Shown one piece after another: positions 9,401-11,006 of a stretch of DNA of 11,006 nt. Numbering within the stretch: the first letter of the stretch is position 1; each line of letters begins with the position of its first letter. The position numbers and the translations under genes were made by a program. Source of the DNA: Stephanodiscus triporus (Eukaryota > Bacillariophyta > Thalassiosirophyceae > Thalassiosirales > Thalassiosiraceae); contig JALLAZ010000965.1 in assembly GCA_036939755.1 (NCBI GenBank), forward strand, positions 1 to 11,006, read 5' to 3'. Under the pieces are notes generated by a model. That model was not told where the DNA came from. It made no database searches and saw only the letters and a program-made list of their open reading frames with translations.

Positions 9401-9823
9401 GTATCACAGATCGACAGTTATGGAGAAGGTTGGAATTCAATCGATGCAATTCCTGACAACGAGGTGTGCCTAGCTGGGATTGCACCCAATCGCATGCGAA
9501 GTCATCTCCCGGTGGTGTTTCATTACTGCCAGGACTATGGTGTGGGGGAAGTATTTTTCGAAAAACGCAAGATGGACGATAATATTTTAACGTGCCAAAA
9601 GCCTCTTCTTGTTGAACCGGGTGAAGATGCCATGTCACCTGATAAAGCATACAAAAAGTATCCCGGCGCCAGGGGAAAAGAAGTGCTGAAACCCAAGCAT
9701 CATAAGCGCAATGTATTTGCGACGTGTTTGATGACATCAGTAGTGAACGAAGCTTTACTTTTTTTCAAACTGCATCACTGCAACGCCAAACCAAACAACA
9801 AGGGGGAAAACATGCTACGATAA
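3481..9823 (+). CDS. Three-module Golgi-type glycosyltransferase: TM, O-FucT-like, O-FucT-like, HPAT/SGT-like (spliced)
   Basis: Joined exons, with every phase matching: 3481-4202, 4370-4484, 4583-4856, 4960-5129, 5216-6308, 6392-6444, 6526-6721, 6816-6979, 7067-7145, 7229-7478, 7619-8606, 8690-9041, 9132-9823. This gives 1,715 residues, or 1,681 if 8145-8246 is also spliced out. The start is the first ATG after an in-frame TAG six bases upstream. The protein has a Ser- and Cys-rich cytosolic tail, one membrane helix at about residues 50-76 (type II orientation), a stem, O-FucT-like modules at about 213-681 and 708-1182, and a GT95/GT96-like module from about 1314 to the end. The expected role is sequential O-glycan assembly on secretory proteins in the Golgi; sugar donors are not determined. 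Exons 5 and 11 each run across a module junction without a break, so this is one gene and not three. Splice sites follow GT-AG, mostly GTAAGT or GTGAGT-like donors. No family member I know of has this length or order, but I could not search. Confidence 0.85.
4117..5977 (+). other. Module 1: O-fucosyltransferase-like domain (first copy)
   Basis: Encoded by the end of exon 1 through most of exon 5, residues about 213-681. It opens with RGFSGLPM and then [16 protein letters not shown], and contains GGFNNIRM and [12 protein letters not shown], the usual N-terminal half of O-FucT-like (PF10250-type) enzymes. The C-terminal half has [10 protein letters not shown] (Arg of the HxR motif at about 524, for nucleotide-sugar binding), YIATDE, and a closing [18 protein letters not shown] segment. 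The family contains GDP-fucose users and, in plants, also UDP-rhamnose users, so the donor cannot be read from these motifs. Introns lie after CDVDV (phase 2), after FEWDG (phase 0), after RLSE (phase 1) and after FCR (phase 0). Confidence 0.85.
6056..8045 (+). other. Module 2: O-fucosyltransferase-like domain (second copy)
   Basis: Residues about 708-1182. It repeats module 1 in order: [86 protein letters not shown] and [11 protein letters not shown]. The distance between the two RGFSGLPM motifs is 495 residues. The clearest difference is HVRRSD in place of HVRRGD; the leading His and Arg are kept. Introns lie within the YAAATG, LHLE/FDD, RLS/DVYC, FCG/GRTP, LLS/HFY and RWW/DNT segments. The two copies clearly come from an internal duplication or from fusion of two paralogs. 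Confidence 0.85.
8145..8246 (+). other. In-frame 102-bp candidate intron, or hydrophobic linker
   Basis: The segment starts GTACGA, ends CACGCAG, has 102 bases (34 codons), contains no stop and lies at phase 0, so the frame is open with or without it. Its T/C-rich composition and its length match the certain introns of this gene. If retained it encodes a markedly hydrophobic stretch (about residues 1222-1246, including [20 protein letters not shown]) between module 2 and module 3. I favour an intron. Confidence 0.6.
8442..9823 (+). other. Module 3: HPAT/SGT-like glycosyltransferase domain (GT95/GT96-like)
   Basis: Encoded by the end of exon 11 and by exons 12 and 13. It begins [20 protein letters not shown], continues with [10 protein letters not shown], then [28 protein letters not shown], and [12 protein letters not shown], whose DPD (about residues 1441-1443) is the DxD-type metal and nucleotide-sugar site. 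The C-terminal half has [18 protein letters not shown] and [19 protein letters not shown], both typical of hydroxyproline O-arabinosyltransferases and peptidyl-serine galactosyltransferases. In plants those enzymes modify Hyp or Ser in extensin-like proteins. Which acceptor is used here is unknown. All named motifs are intact, so an active enzyme is expected. Confidence 0.85.
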
Positions 9824-9842
9824 TCGATTATGCCGACGATTC

Positions 9843-9848
9843 AATAAA
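9843..9848 (+). terminator. Possible polyadenylation signal AATAAA
   Basis: AATAAA lies 20 bases after the TAA stop of the glycosyltransferase gene, within the 85-bp gap before the convergent minus-strand gene. Position and sequence fit a canonical signal, though one hexamer in AT-rich DNA can occur by chance and many algae do not rely on this motif. Confidence 0.4.
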
Positions 9849-9908
9849 GAACAAACTGTCCTCCACAACTCAGAGGAGGTTGTAATATTAAACATACGCC
9901 TGCAGCCA

Positions 9909-10814
9909 TTAAGCTGGCAGCTGAAACAGTGTCTCTTCCTTAAAAGGAAACTCCCGGCCCTGTGCAAGAATAATACCATTGCTTGAAACAATATACTGCC
10001 ATTTGTCGTTGGTGCAACAAAGCCCGTCCCCTATCTTATCATAAATGGTAAATTTGTAGCTCCCCTCTTGCAAACAGTGTGATTGACTGTGATATTGGTA
10101 GGCTAACGAGTCATCACTGGGAAAAAAAGAAAAATTGGTGGCGACAGTGCTTGCCTCTGTAAGGACATAGCCCGTTCCAAAAGGAAATACGTCATATAGG
10201 ACGATAACTTCAACAGGAAAGCACAATGCGGATGGTGATGTAGTGGGAGATTGATTATTAGACTGATTTGAGGGTGACGTAGAAGGTGAGGACGTTGACT
10301 TATTTGTAGGATTGAAACTTGAGGTTGAAGACTCCATCAGTGGTGTGGCACTAGGCGGAATTACCGGCCTCAAGTTTGCTGATACCGTTGGACTTTTTAT
10401 AGCTGCAACACTTTGGGCAATGTCATATTCGATTGAAGAACCTCCATGCAGCATATCCCCAAAGAATACACCCAAAATAGTCACGAATGCCACAAGTAAG
10501 GGAAGCGCAGCACATGGAATAAGAATGTAACTATTTTTCCACCATGGCATCGGCTGCGTTGAATCCAGAATTTTGTTCATCTCTACTGACGTGACCTTTG
10601 TTGAACCGGTATTTTGTAGATTGACCGAAGGAATGACACATCTGTTTACTCCAGTCAATCCACATTCGATATCCTGTCCCTCCTGGGCATATGGTGTGGT
10701 ATCGTCATCATGGCACGTTGAGTAGATTTGAATATTTGATGACGGTTGCTCAGTTGGCAAACCTTCATCTAATGGCACGAAGCAACTTCGAAGCCAAATG
10801 CCTCCACGATCCAA
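9909..10814 (-). CDS. Membrane-anchored protein with a C-terminal GDGLCC domain (5' end uncertain)
   Basis: I do not recognise a specific function. From the first in-frame ATG (10578-10580) it encodes 223 residues: one membrane helix at about 18-40, a Ser/Thr/Asn/Pro-rich spacer (about 82-118) and a C-terminal domain with Cys at about 120, 169, 188 and 189 in the pattern C...Y...HCL.EGSYKFTIYDKIGDGLCC. This GDGxCC pattern is familiar from secreted and membrane proteins of stramenopiles and some bacteria, probably disulfide-bonded and outside the membrane. Upstream of that ATG the frame stays open for 78 more codons to 10814, with acidic, protein-like sequence and an in-frame stop just beyond (10818-10820). 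That argues for a longer cytosolic tail joined to a 5' exon past a splice acceptor; AG sites at about 10769 and 10786 are candidates. I see no ATG on the minus strand between 10815 and 11006. The gene is convergent with the glycosyltransferase, 85 bp away. Confidence 0.65.
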   Translation of the reverse strand: MDRGGIWLRSCFVPLDEGLPTEQPSSNIQIYSTCHDDDTTPYAQEGQDIECGLTGVNRCVIPSVNLQNTGSTKVTSVEMNKILDSTQPMPWWKNSYILIPCAALPLLVAFVTILGVFFGDMLHGGSSIEYDIAQSVAAIKSPTVSANLRPVIPPSATPLMESSTSSFNPTNKSTSSPSTSPSNQSNNQSPTTSPSALCFPVEVIVLYDVFPFGTGYVLTEASTVATNFSFFPSDDSLAYQYHSQSHCLQEGSYKFTIYDKIGDGLCCTNDKWQYIVSSNGIILAQGREFPFKEETLFQLPA

Positions 10815-10893
10815 GAATTAGGCTGGGATTATATTCGGACCCTCGGATCCAGCGATAGCAAAACTTCCCTCCACTTTCTCGTTTTTTTTTCCT

Positions 10894-10943
10894 ATTGCTC
10901 TATCAGAGTGTTTATTTTTGTTCGGACAGAGGAATAGAGCAAT
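10894..10943. repeat. 10-bp inverted repeat ATTGCTCTAT / ATAGAGCAAT
   Basis: Perfect 10-bp arms at 10894-10903 and 10934-10943 with a 30-base loop. It lies upstream of the minus-strand gene, in a region that also repeats the words CTATCC and TATCCGAG near the window end. It may be the terminal repeat of a small element or a chance hairpin. Confidence 0.45.
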
Positions 10944-11006
10944 GGAAGGCCAAAAATTAGTACAAAATGACTAAAGTCTATCCCTCTATCCGAGCGAGGT
11001 CTATCC

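Noticed and set aside
9860..9879. Hairpin CCTCC/GGAGG as an intrinsic terminator between convergent genes
   Set aside because: Only 5-bp arms with a 10-base loop and no poly-U tract, and intrinsic terminators of that kind are not expected for nuclear genes.

Overview
This 11-kb window looks like nuclear DNA of a photosynthetic stramenopile, most likely a diatom. The reasons are spliced genes with short GT-AG introns (about 83-167 bp), a type of O-fucosyltransferase-like domain that I associate with diatoms, a hydroxyproline/serine-glycan transferase domain of the HPAT/SGT type, and a secreted 'GDGxCC' domain common in stramenopile membrane proteins. The organism is an inference from protein style; no rRNA or organelle gene is present to confirm it.

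Layout. Positions 1-1636 hold no gene I can defend. They contain several repeats: GGTAA-rich units near 55-171, a 21-bp tandem repeat at 551-608, and a 144-bp inverted repeat at 811-954 that looks like a MITE or a long hairpin. At 1637-3161 (minus strand) lies a GC-rich saccharopine dehydrogenase-like oxidoreductase, interrupted by a one-base frame offset at a run of 16 C. A 319-bp divergent intergenic region (3162-3480), with a 7-bp tandem repeat and an AT-rich segment, separates it from the main gene. At 3481-9823 (plus strand) lies a very large spliced gene. I could join 13 exons with matching phases into one reading frame of about 1,680-1,715 residues. At 9909-10814 (minus strand), in convergent orientation, is a membrane-anchored protein with a Cys-containing C-terminal domain; its 5' end is probably missing.

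The centrepiece is the 3481-9823 gene. It predicts a type II membrane protein, presumably of the Golgi: a short cytosolic tail, one transmembrane helix, a stem, two tandem O-FucT-like (PF10250-type) glycosyltransferase modules about 495 residues apart, and a C-terminal GT95/GT96-like (HPAT/SGT-like) glycosyltransferase with a DPD metal-binding motif. Long exons read straight through both module junctions, so the fusion does not depend on uncertain splicing. The arrangement suggests one polypeptide performing several successive steps in building an O-glycan on secreted or cell-wall protein, but the donors and acceptors cannot be read from sequence. Its duplicated modules share two intron sites, differ at a nucleotide-binding motif (HVRRGD against HVRRSD), and are followed by a 102-bp stop-free segment that is either an in-frame intron or a second hydrophobic segment.
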